A stretch of DNA of 64,000 nucleotides from Pyricularia pennisetigena (Eukaryota; Ascomycota; Sordariomycetes; Magnaporthales; Pyriculariaceae): positions 1,086,476-1,150,475 of the forward strand of contig NW_021940923.1 of NCBI RefSeq assembly GCF_004337985.1, given 5' to 3'. The position numbers and the translations under genes were made by a program. The notes under the pieces were generated by a model, which saw only the letters and a list, made by a program, of their open reading frames with translations, did not search any database and was not told the origin of the DNA. This document shows positions 54,624-64,000 of this stretch, in pieces; the first letter of the stretch is position 1, and every line of letters begins with the position of its first letter.

Positions 54624-56049
54624 TCACAACTTGGATGGCCGGCCCTTAGATAACCACGACATGACCTGGTCAGTGAGCACACGTTTCTCCGGACCGGGCT
54701 TGCTCCACCACACCTGAAGCTCTTGCAGCTCCTCCTTCCTCCAGCGACTGATCTCGGACCCGATCCAGGCCGCACAATGCTGGGCACATTCTCTAGGCCT
54801 CTCCACAGGCACCAGATGCCCATAACCTTCGATCACGCATTGGGCCACTCTCCCAGCCCCAACCCCACCGCTGCCACCCAACCCGGTCCCGGTCCTGCCG
54901 ACAAGATCTTCCCGGACTGCAGGCGGGTTCGCAACACAGTCGCCGCCAAAGACATAACATATGCTCGGTCTTAAGTGCGGTAGCATGGTGTAGATGCGGG
55001 CGCTTGCAGGCTGGTAAAAATAATCTGCGGTAGGTCGCCTCTCCTTCAGGGGGAAATCCTGCAGTCGCGATTCGTCGTATTCGAGTTCCTTCCCATGTTT
55101 GGACAAGCGTTGGGCGATGGGGCGTAAAAAGGAGAAAACCTCTTGGTCTTTGGGAGTCACCAGGCAGACGGCCGGAGGCTGCGAGTCTGGACAATCCTGC
55201 AGGCCGTAGCGTAACCATGCCTCGAAGGCGCGCGGGTCCCAAGTCTCGTAGAAAGGATGTTGGGAGAAGAAGGCCCTCGCTGCGTCCCGGGAAGGAAAGC
55301 GCTCATGGCGGGTTGCAGAATAAAGCATCACGGCGGTGCCGTTGGTTTCGCCGTCCCAAATGCCCAGGATAGGTTCTAGGATCAGAATGCTCCGAAACAG
55401 GCGCGGGTGCAGGAGGGAAACGCCGGCCAGTACCGGGCCGCCCAAGGAATGACCGATGCCAACCATGGGTGCCGGTAGGCGGAAGTGGGTGATCATCTGG
55501 AGTATGTCGCGTTCGGCATCGGCCCACGAAGCTGTCGGCACTCTGTCAGACCCTTTGGCTTTACCAGTGCTTTTTGAGTTATATCAATGCAAACAGAAAA
55601 ATCAAAGAATTTACGATCGTTGCCGAGTTTCTCCTTATTGACGAGCCCACTCTCGCCTTGCCATGCCATGTCCGGAACCCATATCGACCGGATTCTAAAC
55701 CCGTGAGCGGAGGACTGGGCCAGAATGTCATCCCAAAGCGGCTCGTACAGTTCCTGCGGTGTGGAGGAATTTCCACGTTTGTCAACACGGCTGACTGTCT
55801 ACTCGATCTTTTCTTTTCTTTTCTTTACAGGCCTACTCCATTCCCTCCACTCACCTTCGGGAGACCGCCCCCCTCGGCACCGATAATAGTAACGTCGCCC
55901 GGCTGTGGGTCAGGGTTGTTCTTGGGAATGTACTGGTTCACCACAAGCCTCAAGACCTCTTCCTGGGAGTTTGCCGTCGCCCGAGGATATTCCCTGATGT
56001 GCGACGCATCAATGGTGTGCTTTACGAGGTGGAAATGAGTCGAGGGCAT
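54624..56049 (-). CDS. Peroxisomal alpha/beta hydrolase, AKT2/toxin-biosynthesis-protein family
   Basis: Three exons: 56049-55855, 55753-55615, 55540-54624 (introns 101 and 74 bp), 416 aa. Exon 1 has HTIDASHIREYPRATANSQE and PQPGDVTIIGAEG; exon 2 ELYEPLWDDIL and IRSIWVPDMAWQGESGLVN; exon 3 GIGHSLGGPVLAG with the nucleophilic serine elbow, and a late GYGHLVPVERP with the catalytic histidine. The protein ends in Ser-Lys-Leu, a canonical PTS1. This combination defines the family that includes Alternaria AKT2, peroxisomal esterase/hydrolases widespread in fungi and often of unknown substrate. Homology does not mean a toxin is made: no other toxin-pathway gene is adjacent. Splice acceptor of exon 3 (ACAGAG) chosen for frame. 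Confidence 0.87.
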
Positions 56050-57342
56050 GGTTTTGCTTTGCTCAGCGCGCCGGCGTCAGGGGGTGCTGTAAGGCTGGGT
56101 ATTTGAGGCGGTGCGATCTCGTTGGAATCTGAGATGTGGTTTTCATTTTTCATTATTATGGAGGCTATTTATGACGGAAAGAGTTTTATTTATTTATTTA
56201 ATTTTTTTTTTTTTTTTTTTTTTGAAAAAAAAAGAAAGGACAAAAAGAAAAATAAAAGTCTGCCAAATAGTCACTGGCCACCTGGGTGCGGAGTATATCC
56301 GTGCTACGAAACAGAGCAGTATTGCGTGCCGAGGTCAAGAGTCCGGGTCTCGTTGACCATCAGACGAACTAAAAGCTGCGACGGCGTCCTCGCTCTATGT
56401 TTATGACCAACACCATGGACGTCCATCGTGGCGAGGATAATTGGCAGTAGAAATCTGGCCTTGATGCCGGCTGGAAAAGGTCGAGTCTGAGATTGTACAT
56501 TGTCCCATCCAAAAAAAAAAGGCACATGGGCATGCTGCCTAGATAAACCACCTCTTCTGCTTTTCGTAAGGTCCATTTGATTACTGAGTAATGGACACCC
56601 GGGCGGGCCACATGGTAGCCATATACTTTGTACTATTAGACGTCCAGGTTTAGAGCTACTGGGATAAGAAGAAGAGAAGAGAAAAAAAAAAAAAAAAAAA
56701 AGACTTGGTCACCAGGGACACCGGAGCCGGGCATCTATGCTCTGAGACCATCTCCGCAGGGTTTAACAAGCACACCCGCACAGCCATACGGCATACCGGA
56801 CGACTTTACCATCAGACGATAGCAATATACCTCAAACTGTATTTCAGCAGCTTCACGACTGGCATGGAAAAACGAGATTGCGGGGTAACTCAGCTAACAA
56901 TGTCGACAAGGATATTCCTTTTGATTACAATGCCCGTGCAGCCCCCGTTGCTCAAAGGAGGGGGGCATGTGGGAGTGGCATATCGTCTCGGCTGTCATGC
57001 TTTTGGTTTGCACTTCAGTCTGCAGCTATGATTGCGCTACAGCTACGATTGCACACACAAAAGCTTCGACATCAAAGTATAACGGAGTCATTTGACAGCA
57101 TGATTCTTCTCAGTCAGAAGCATACGGGGGTTTACAAATATGGTTTTGCTGGTAATGAGGTTGGAAGGATGGAAGTGTTATCGTAGTGATTGATAATCTG
57201 ATGCCCAAGTTATTGAGTGAGGAAGGGGATGTGCAGAAGAATAAGAGTATAGACAAGAAAAAAAGACAAAGATGGAAATCTTTTAAAAAATCAAAATATG
57301 CTATATTGTCCAAAAGATAAATCATAAAAGAAAAAAAAAGCC
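56050..57342. other. Intergenic, no gene seen
   Basis: 1.29 kb with poly-T/poly-A switch at 56199-56240 and poly-A at 56681-56700. No convincing frame. Confidence 0.5.
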
Positions 57343-57878
57343 TTAATACACCCTCACAGCAGGAACGGTAAAGTTGGTTGGCCCCAGGTACGCCTGGTGC
57401 TCAAACTGAGTGCCGGAAGCCACCTCGCCGATCTCATCGCTGCTGATGGGGTGGACGCCGACGTCCCTGACGGGCAGCGTGTCGGACACCTTGCGGAGCA
57501 GCATCAGCTCGGCGTGGCCGTCGCCGAACTGCCGCCACGAGAAGGAAAGGCCAGAGTTGGAGTCGCAGCTGGTCATGGAGACGTTGGACAAGGACTCGTT
57601 GAGGTTGGTCTGCAGCGCGTTGCACTGCACCACTGGAGCCGAGCGCGACGTCTGGACGAGGAAGTTGTATCTGTACGCAAGGAGGTAGGATCAGCATGTG
57701 AGTTCTTTTTTTCTTTAGGGTGTCGATTATACACTCACTCAACACGGTGGCTTAGCGTCTCGGCCTTGGCCGTGAGGTTCATGACGTTAAACGCAATCAG
57801 CGGCTGTTCTGGTTGTGTGACAGCCGCGCGCGCCTGGAGACACAAGACGATCTGCAGGACGGCTGAAATCCGCCACAT
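57343..57878 (-). CDS. Small secreted protein of unknown function
   Basis: Two exons, 57878-57739 and 57670-57343 (68-bp intron GTGAGT..GTACAG), 155 aa. Signal peptide MWRISAVLQIVLCLQARA. The mature protein starts near AVTQPEQPLIAFNVMNLTAK and has only two cysteines (in VVQCNALQ and SCDSNSG), which may pair, and sequons NLT, NES, NVS and NFT. The splice joins HRVE to YNFLVQTS in frame. It resembles the fungal small secreted proteins whose mature part begins by describing a beta-rich fold (SFSWRQF, HAELMLLRKV), but I recognise no named family. Possible apoplastic protein or effector candidate. Confidence 0.75.
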
Positions 57879-58457
57879 TGCCGGTTGCCAAGTGCAGTGA
57901 ATGTTGACGGTTGTATGAGGAAAAAAAAGGTAGGATGAATAATCGGGTATTGCCTATGATGGTGTGCAGATGGACGATGATGATGAGGTCACAGCAGGTA
58001 TTGAAACAAGCAAAAACAAATGCCCCCCAAGACTATAGAATTTCGTATATAATTTTTATTTCAAAAGCAGCATGTAGGCAAAACTTGCTCTGGACGCAAT
58101 CCGGGAAAAAAACCACGGACTGCGATGGGGGCCGGGCCGTCGATTGATGCAGCGAGCTTTAGTCCCAGTAGTACTGTTGTTGCGAGAAAGTCAGTCGGTC
58201 GGTCAGTCAGGCAGTCGTCTTGATTTTTCAGCATGGCAGCGAGCGAGATTCCGAGTCTTTTTTCTTCTTTTTCTCCCATCTTCTGTTCTTCCATCACCAA
58301 AAGTGATTCGTCCCAACCTTGGCTACATTTCGTCCGAGCACCGATACAAAACCATAAAGAAATCCATTTTTGTCAAAGATAAAAAAGGCCAGGGTTCAGG
58401 GTAGGACTAGTCTTATAAAAGAAGAGAAATCTGCTGAAGGACATGGCCTTTTCTTTT

Positions 58458-58494
<37 letters not shown>

Positions 58495-59244
58495 NNNNNN
58501 NNNTTTTTTTGGTCCGCGGGTACAGCGCCCCCCCCTTCGGCGTTTTTACTACGGTTAAACCAAAATGCGGCCATCTCCGTGTTTCCCTGCATTTCTTTCT
58601 TGACTGCATGCCGATAAACTTTTGGTTTCTACGATTAATAAAGCTGCACGGGGAAGGCTTGTATGTACGATGGAATCAACCCATCGTGATATACGTGCAG
58701 TGGATATACATGCAGTGGCAACAAAACAGAAAACATGCAGTAGAGGTGGACTTGTTTCCCACTCAATGGTTGGATATTAATTTTTTTTTGGTTTTTGTAA
58801 TTTTAATGAGCAAGAGGCCGGCTTGCCAATGGTATTTTTTGCCGCACCAAACGAAACAAAAAAAAGGCTATACACATACAAGACAATCAACTTGGCTTCT
58901 TTGGCAGACACAAGATAGTGAGAGTGGTTCCTTGCACACGCGCCCGTGCAATTGTGAACCTTCATTAACCAAGCAGCCAATAGAAGAAAAAGGAAAAAAA
59001 AAGAGAGAGACAAATTAAACCGGATTCCATCACTTTCAGGACAAACTTCCCTCCCATAGTATCCCACCGAATTTTGCCGTATTTGCTGGCAAAACCGATA
59101 CCAGGAACGGATAAACCGAGAATATACTAGGGAAAAAAAGAGTCTTTGTAGACAAGGTTGATTGTAGCCTCAAACCTTAAAAAGAGTGGCGCTCCAGATT
59201 GGCACCGGTAGTTCGGAGCAGGAAAACTCTCTGCGTCGGTCAAC
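57879..59244. other. Intergenic with 9-bp gap in poly-T, no gene seen
   Basis: Poly-T 58460-58493, gap 58495-58503, then a C-rich stretch (ccccccttcgg). (GT-CAGT)n ggtcggtcagtcag near 58196. Confidence 0.5.
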
Positions 59245-60567
59245 TTAGTCCACGTTGGGAGGCTTGGGCACACTGGGGGGCGGAGAAGGGGTGGCCGGAG
59301 CCGGACTAGGTACATTAGGAGGAGGATTTGGACTTGGTGGTTTTGGCATAGGAGCGGGAGCAGGTTGGCCAGGTTGAGCAGGCTGACCAGGTTGAGCAGG
59401 TTGGCCAGGTTGAGCAGGTTGAGCAGGCTGAGCAGGCTGACCGGGCGTAGGTGGAGAAGGAGCTGGGGAAGGAGCTGGGGCCGGCTTAGGAGCAGGCGCA
59501 GGAGCAGGCGCGGGAGCCGGGGAAGGAGCTGGCGCAGGAGCTGGGGAAGGAGCTGGGGCCGGCTTAGGAGCTGGCGCAGGAGCTGGGGAAGGAGCAGGCG
59601 CAGGAGCTGGCGCAGGAGCTGGGGAAGGAGCTGGGGCCGGCTTAGGAGCAGGCGCAGGAGCAGGCGCGGGAGCCGGGGAAGGAGCTGGGGAAGGAGCTGG
59701 GGCCGGCTTAGGAGCAGGCGCGGGAGCCGGGGAAGGAGCTGGGGAAGGAGCTGGGGCCGGCTTAGGAGCAGGCGCGGGTGAAGGAACGGGAGCCGGCTGC
59801 TTAGGCGCAGCCGGGGGTGGAGATGGAGCAGGGCTCGGCTGCTTGGGCGCAGGGGACGGGGGAGTCGGAGACGGAGCTGCTGCTGGAGGAGGAGTCGGGC
59901 TTCTGGCGGGCGACGGTGCGGCCTTTGGTGGTGAGTTGGCCGGCGAGTTGGCCGGCGGCTGACTGTAGGTCTGGATGGCGTCGTCGACCACCTTGGTGAT
60001 GTCCTTGCTCTGCCTCTCGGCGATGGGCCTGGCGATGGCGGGCAGCTTGGAGAGAAGCATGTCCTGCAGGCCGCCGGTCTGGGACTTTTGTGACACCAGC
60101 TGGTCCCTGATCAGGGAGCTGGCGCCGAGCTGGTCGAACACGGGCTTCTTCTTGACGATGTCGCCAATCGTCTGCTTGACCTGGTCCCCCAGCCCCTGGC
60201 CCGCCTGGGCGATGGACAGCGAGTCAATCAGGCCCAGCTTCGGAGCTGCCTGGATCTTGGCGCTGGCCTCCTGGAAGACGTTCATGGACGACTGCGCCAG
60301 GTTGAGCAGCGGCTGTGCCGTGGTGAGATCGTTGGGGTTGATGTTGTTGATGGCCGTGTCGAGGCTCTTGAGGACCCCCATGACCTGCTCCAGGGCGCTT
60401 GTGATCATTTCCTTGCCGTCCTTTCCGTCCTTGCCCTTCTTCTTGTCCGCCGCTTGAGCCTGTGCCTGCTGCTGGGGGACCGCCACGCCATCTTGGGCCA
60501 GCTGCAACGGAAAGGCCGAAACTATCTGTTGAAACCCCAGAAGGGTGACGAGATATTTGAGATGCAT
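59245..60567 (-). CDS. Secreted HsbA-like protein with long Pro/Ala-rich repeat tail
   Basis: Single exon, 440 aa. Signal peptide MHLKYLVTLLGFQQIVSAFP. Residues about 50-205 form an all-alpha domain (EQVMGVLKSLDTAINNINPND, LAQSSMNVFQEASAKIQ, IGDIVKKKPVFDQLGASSLI, DMLLSKLPAIARPIAER) that fits the hydrophobic-surface-binding HsbA/cell-wall galactomannoprotein family, without cysteines. From about residue 210 to 430 it consists of degenerate PAPSPAPAPAPKPAP-type repeats, extended and probably O-mannosylated, ending PPSVPKPPNVD. No GPI signal visible. Presumably a wall-spanning or surface-coating protein. The plus-strand Arg/Ser/Gly frame at 59365-59781 is only its antisense. Confidence 0.8.
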   Translation of the reverse strand: MHLKYLVTLLGFQQIVSAFPLQLAQDGVAVPQQQAQAQAADKKKGKDGKDGKEMITSALEQVMGVLKSLDTAINNINPNDLTTAQPLLNLAQSSMNVFQEASAKIQAAPKLGLIDSLSIAQAGQGLGDQVKQTIGDIVKKKPVFDQLGASSLIRDQLVSQKSQTGGLQDMLLSKLPAIARPIAERQSKDITKVVDDAIQTYSQPPANSPANSPPKAAPSPARSPTPPPAAAPSPTPPSPAPKQPSPAPSPPPAAPKQPAPVPSPAPAPKPAPAPSPAPSPAPAPAPKPAPAPSPAPSPAPAPAPAPAPKPAPAPSPAPAPAPAPAPSPAPAPAPKPAPAPSPAPAPAPSPAPAPAPAPAPKPAPAPSPAPSPPTPGQPAQPAQPAQPGQPAQPGQPAQPGQPAPAPMPKPPSPNPPPNVPSPAPATPSPPPSVPKPPNVD

Positions 60568-62822
60568 TGTGTCTTTTTTTCGTTTTCTTTTTCTTTATTT
60601 TTTTGTGTCTTTCTTCTTGATGGTAGGATTAACCTTTGGGAGAGAACTGTGGTGTGGGTGTGTGTGTATGTAGTAGTGCCAGTACAGGCTTATGGTACAA
60701 GTCAAAGTGACTGACTATATTGTTTCAGACGTATTCGGGTTGGGAATGGAAAAAGAGGGTGGTGTACATATCAAGTGAGTTGATACATCGAACATAAAAA
60801 AAAAAAAAAGAGACGGTAACGATGGTTATCTTGACAGGTAGGGAAGGTAACTAGCTCACGCTGTACCATATGGTGAATTGTGCACAGTGAGGTGGAAAAC
60901 TGAACGAGAAGTTATACAGATATATACTCATGGGGCCAGACCCAGAACTGAGGTCATTGGCTAAATTTATCTCGACTAGTCAGACGACCTGTGCCCAACC
61001 ATCGCAGGCCCCGGAAGCAGCAAAAAAAAAAAAAAAAAAGAAAAACAAACAAAACTGTCATGATCACGTATGGCAAGGACCCCATCCTGATCACCGGGAA
61101 GACCAGATTCGGCATCAGGCGCGGGTCTCGCTCGTCTAGTAACGGCCTAGCCACAAAGCATCGTCGACATGGTTCACCTGGTGTTCACCTCGCTTCCGCA
61201 TCTTATCTCCTCGCGAGGCTCTCATCCCATTCCTTTGTCCCCTCCATGCGGACAGCCGGGTCCCGGTTTCGTTCATTTGTACTATTTGATTTTATTCCCC
61301 GGATTCGCGACGGGATGCCGTCATGGTCAGTCTGCTTGTCTATCTTTTACGGGTTTACCTACGTCGCGGTTTGATCTCTCTCTCTCTTTTTCTTCTTCTC
61401 TCCTTCCGATAAATATGCATCGGCAGCTTTGAAAAAGATCAAAGGACCCATAAAATCAACTGCCACCAAAAAAAGATCCAGTGTTCGTCTATTGGTGAAC
61501 TTCAACCCCCTCAGCTGTTGTTCTAGTACTTCGCTGGTTTGATTACCAAAGTTTATTCGAATCAAGTTTCCACCGTCCATCTCCCCAAACAACAGCAGCT
61601 AGGTTGACTGAAGCAGGCGATATGTCGCAAAAAAAGACAAGAACACAAACAACATCGGTCGAGAATCGAGAGCCAATCGCATTTTGGGATGGGCAGACAA
61701 GTCATCAGACAAACGACATATGTTGACTGCGAGTCACACACGTTCAAGATTCGTTGGCTGGAGCACCTACCGTAGCACCTTGGGCTGACGAGAAAAAAAA
61801 AAAAAAAAAAACAACGAGGCCCCCCTCCCTCTCAACTGAACCTGGCGTGGTTTCTTTTCCCCGTCAAAGACCCAGGCAATTGTTTGCTGCTGGTCTCATG
61901 TTTCGGCTTTTACCTTTTTTTTTTTTTTTTTTTTGGAGTAGCAAGACAAGGGAGACATGTGGTCCCAGATCTGCTTTCGGATGAATGTATCCAAGAAGAA
62001 GACTCCAGGGATGCCTGGGCGAAATGACATAATTGTTCGTTTGGTTCATTTCCGCCCTGTGTTTCTCGGCACCGCTCGTCAGCGCCGTCTTTGCAGGGAA
62101 GTAGTTGGGTTCGCGTCTGCAGATCCCGAGCATCCCAGACATGGTTGTATTGAAAACACGGGAGCCTAGAAAAACTCACGATGCTTCAAACTCCAAAGAC
62201 TCAATGCCGGCATGGAGACGTCGGGCAAAGGCAGTTTGCCGCCGCACGACGCTGACCTCGCTTTTTCATTCCTCGCTAGAATGAGTTTATTTATCATTGG
62301 CGGCTTTCAATGACAGGAACGTTTTGGTAGGAGGGTTCGTTGGTTGATGAACGTATGCAGGCTTGACAAGCGCTTGAATACATGCTTACATGCTTACATG
62401 TTTACAGGCTTACATTCTCTATTCACCTAGTGATCATTTGCTACTAAACTAGGTAGGTGTAGCTGGCCACACTAGGCTAGTCAGACTCATTGGCTCTTTT
62501 CGGTCTCGGAACAGCAGGGTCATGTCAAACATATGCCCGCAGCTGCTATTTGACTCGTAGTAAAAAATCAAGACTATAGAGCTTTTGATTTCAATTGGAT
62601 CCTCTATATACTAGGATATGAATCCAAGCCCCTTTCTCTGCCTCTTTTGTCAAATCACAGGGCGGCGCAAATCGGACTGTGCACAGAGATTCAAACACAG
62701 GCTCATTTGTCTCATTATCAATAACCAGCTACCGGCATCCTCCCGGAGCCATGTCGACCATGTGGTTTCAGCCCCTTTTCCTAATTACAATCTACCCACG
62801 AGTCCAAACGACCCGCCCCTTG
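60568..62822. other. Intergenic, no gene supported
   Basis: 2.25 kb, several poly-A/T runs (60798-60810, 61021-61039, 61793-61810, 61915-61934). Frames at 60991-61374, 61754-61984 and 61957-62169 have neither family features nor splice-consistent extensions that I could find. A (c)atgcttacatgcttacatgtttacagg simple repeat lies near 62380-62410. Confidence 0.5.
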
Positions 62823-63095
62823 TCAAGTGCAGTAGGCACCTCCGTTCGCCTGGACACACCTGCCCGCGCTGCACCGAGCGCTAAGCTGCCAGCTACGGCT
62901 GCCGTTGCAGACGTAGATGTCGCTGTTTCCGTTTCGGCACTGGTAGGAGCCGGGGTTGCATGACGAACCAGCGCCGCTCGTGACCTGGCGCGGCGCGACG
63001 GCCACCGGGTTGGGCGATTCCGCTTCCGTCTTGCTGGGGGCGGCTGTGGCGGCCGCGGCAAAGGCGAGGGCCGCGAGGGTGGATGAGAACTTCAT
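62823..63095 (-). CDS. Small secreted cysteine-rich protein (90 aa)
   Basis: Single exon. ATG 63095 starts a strong signal peptide (MKFSSTLAALAFAAAATAAP). The frame upstream is open but would hide it. A pro-like segment ends in APRQ, then a mature domain with six cysteines: C46, C53, C63, C75, C80, C89 in SCNPGSYQC, IYVCNGS, LSARCSAGRC and AYC. The layout C-x6-C-x9-C-x11-C-x4-C-x8-C with tryptophan before the fourth Cys resembles small carbohydrate-binding or effector-type domains of fungi, but no family can be named from sequence alone. Candidate apoplastic effector or wall-binding protein. Confidence 0.8.
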   Translation of the reverse strand: MKFSSTLAALAFAAAATAAPSKTEAESPNPVAVAPRQVTSGAGSSCNPGSYQCRNGNSDIYVCNGSRSWQLSARCSAGRCVQANGGAYCT

Positions 63096-63695
63096 GGCTT
63101 TGACTGAGAGAAGAAAAAAGTAGAGACTGAGCCGGAAGAATGTCGAGCAGAGGGGCGGCTGAAACGGAAAGGCCAGAGTATAAATTGACTTTGTGGGTGA
63201 GTGCTTGATGGATGGTACGAGGCAAAACACGAATAAAAAAGTATCGAGATCGTGCGAGCTTTTATAGACAGAGCAGACAGAGTCGGAGAGTGACAAAGGC
63301 ACACAGAATACGTTGAGGCTCCTGTCTCGGTGGCATAGCACGAGGACTGACTGCGTAGTCTCGGTAAACAAAACATACAATACCGCCAATCAGCAGCTAG
63401 TCTAACAAATGCGGCTTGCAGTCCGCTTTTTCTTTGCATATTGAGTTGCCATTGCATCTCACATCAGCCACGACGGATACCTCAATAAGCAGGGGAGAGA
63501 ATACAGATCGGGCAAATTCAGGTCAGGCTTGATGTATATTGCCCATTCGCCAAGGGACCGAGATGAGGGGAACCCCACTGTTGTGCTTGTGCACAGGAAC
63601 CATGCAGACGGGCTGGGGCTTTTTTTTTTTTTTTTTTTTTTTTTGCCTGCTGACATGAAGCGACAACAACTTCTTTGTTTCACCGACCTTCCTAT
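63096..63695. other. Intergenic, no gene seen
   Basis: Promoter of the cysteine-rich protein gene and 3' flank of the next minus-strand gene. Poly-T at 63620-63644. Confidence 0.5.
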
Positions 63696-63910
63696 TCAGT
63701 TCATGATGCCTTCGCCCAGCGGGATTTGCATCCCGTGGCTGCCTGCGTATGCCGACTTTTCCGCAGGCCTCCACCCCATGGACTCGATAGCTGCGACGCC
63801 GCCCTCGAGAGCAAACACCTCGACCTTGAGTGGGCGGCAGCATTTGATCATTTCCTTTTCGCTGTCGCTGCCGAAGCCCCAGAGAGAGAGGTCGCCGCCG
63901 GGGCAGGTGC
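63696..63910 (-). CDS. Terminal exon of a gene running off the right edge (function unknown)
   Basis: A frame of 71 codons begins directly after a good 3' splice site (pyrimidine-rich CCCTTTCCACAG, 63911-63922) and ends at TGA 63696-63698. It has clear GC-rich coding bias: GGDLSLWGFGSDSEKEMIKC then KVEVFALEGGVAAIESMGW and GMQIPLGEGIMN. Earlier exons lie beyond 64000 or beyond the poly-A end of the window. Two adjacent cysteines (KCCRP) are present. I do not recognise the family. Confidence 0.55.
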
Positions 63911-64000
63911 CTGTGGAAAGGGTTTATTTATGGCTGATTAGTAGAGGTAGGTAGATAGGTAGATGGATAGATGTTGAAAACAAAAAAAAAAAAAAAAAAA

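Noticed and set aside
59365..59781. Plus-strand Arg/Gly/Ser-repeat protein
   Set aside because: Reverse reading of the Pro/Ala repeat of the HsbA-like gene; no start context or other support.
61957..62169. 70-codon frame as a small gene
   Set aside because: No signal peptide, domain or coding bias; overlaps frames on the other strand.
1..64000. tRNA and rRNA genes
   Set aside because: Looked by eye for B-box-like GGTTCGAATCC patterns and cloverleaf context; none convincing. A tRNAscan run would be decisive.

Overview
The window is eukaryotic nuclear DNA from a filamentous ascomycete (Pezizomycotina), most likely a plant-associated Sordariomycete. Short introns with GT..AG ends, GC-rich coding exons, a CBM1-tailed GH12 endoglucanase, an HsbA-like wall protein, small secreted proteins, and an AT-rich transposon island with C-to-T/G-to-A decay typical of repeat-induced point mutation (RIP) all point that way. 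I cannot name the species from sequence alone. Six runs of N (largest 17921-18852) mark assembly gaps, several of them beside homopolymer A/T.

Layout. 1-1286: 3' end of a rather intact Ty3/gypsy chromovirus (integrase tail, chromodomain, polypurine tract, LTR with a triplicated 114-bp unit). 1287-14250: gene-free, AT-rich, RIP-degraded island. It holds a complete but dead gypsy element (5150-12879; 188-bp LTRs, 5-bp target duplication). That element sits inside one of two copies of a composite tandem repeat, and short inverted-repeat elements flank it. One of these (13951-14094) carries an exact 49-bp piece of the GH12 gene located 2 kb away. 14286-20326: OHCU decarboxylase, GH12-CBM1 endoglucanase, a short-chain dehydrogenase interrupted by a gap, and a GATA factor. 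21533-27770: divergent kynureninase and indoleamine 2,3-dioxygenase (tryptophan to anthranilate/NAD branch), followed by an amidoligase-like protein. 28882-37715: housekeeping genes, namely a WDR44/Dgr2-like WD protein, Pelota/Dom34 and Rrb1/GRWD1.

37745-48950: an accessory block with a P450, a DMATS-type aromatic prenyltransferase, a family-1 glycosyltransferase, a GNAT acetyltransferase, an O-fucosyltransferase-like protein and, unexpectedly for a fungus, a homologue of plant cycloeucalenol cycloisomerase. The first four look like a small tailoring/biosynthetic cluster. 50159-64000: mostly secreted or cell-surface genes (histidine acid phosphatase, secreted HNH nuclease, two small secreted proteins, a proline-rich HsbA-like protein), plus a peroxisomal AKT2-type hydrolase and the last exon of a gene that runs off the right edge.

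Gene models were assembled by hand from open frames, splice signals and family alignment recalled from memory. No search was run. Exon coordinates are given in each entry; total coding length was checked to be a multiple of three for each complete model.
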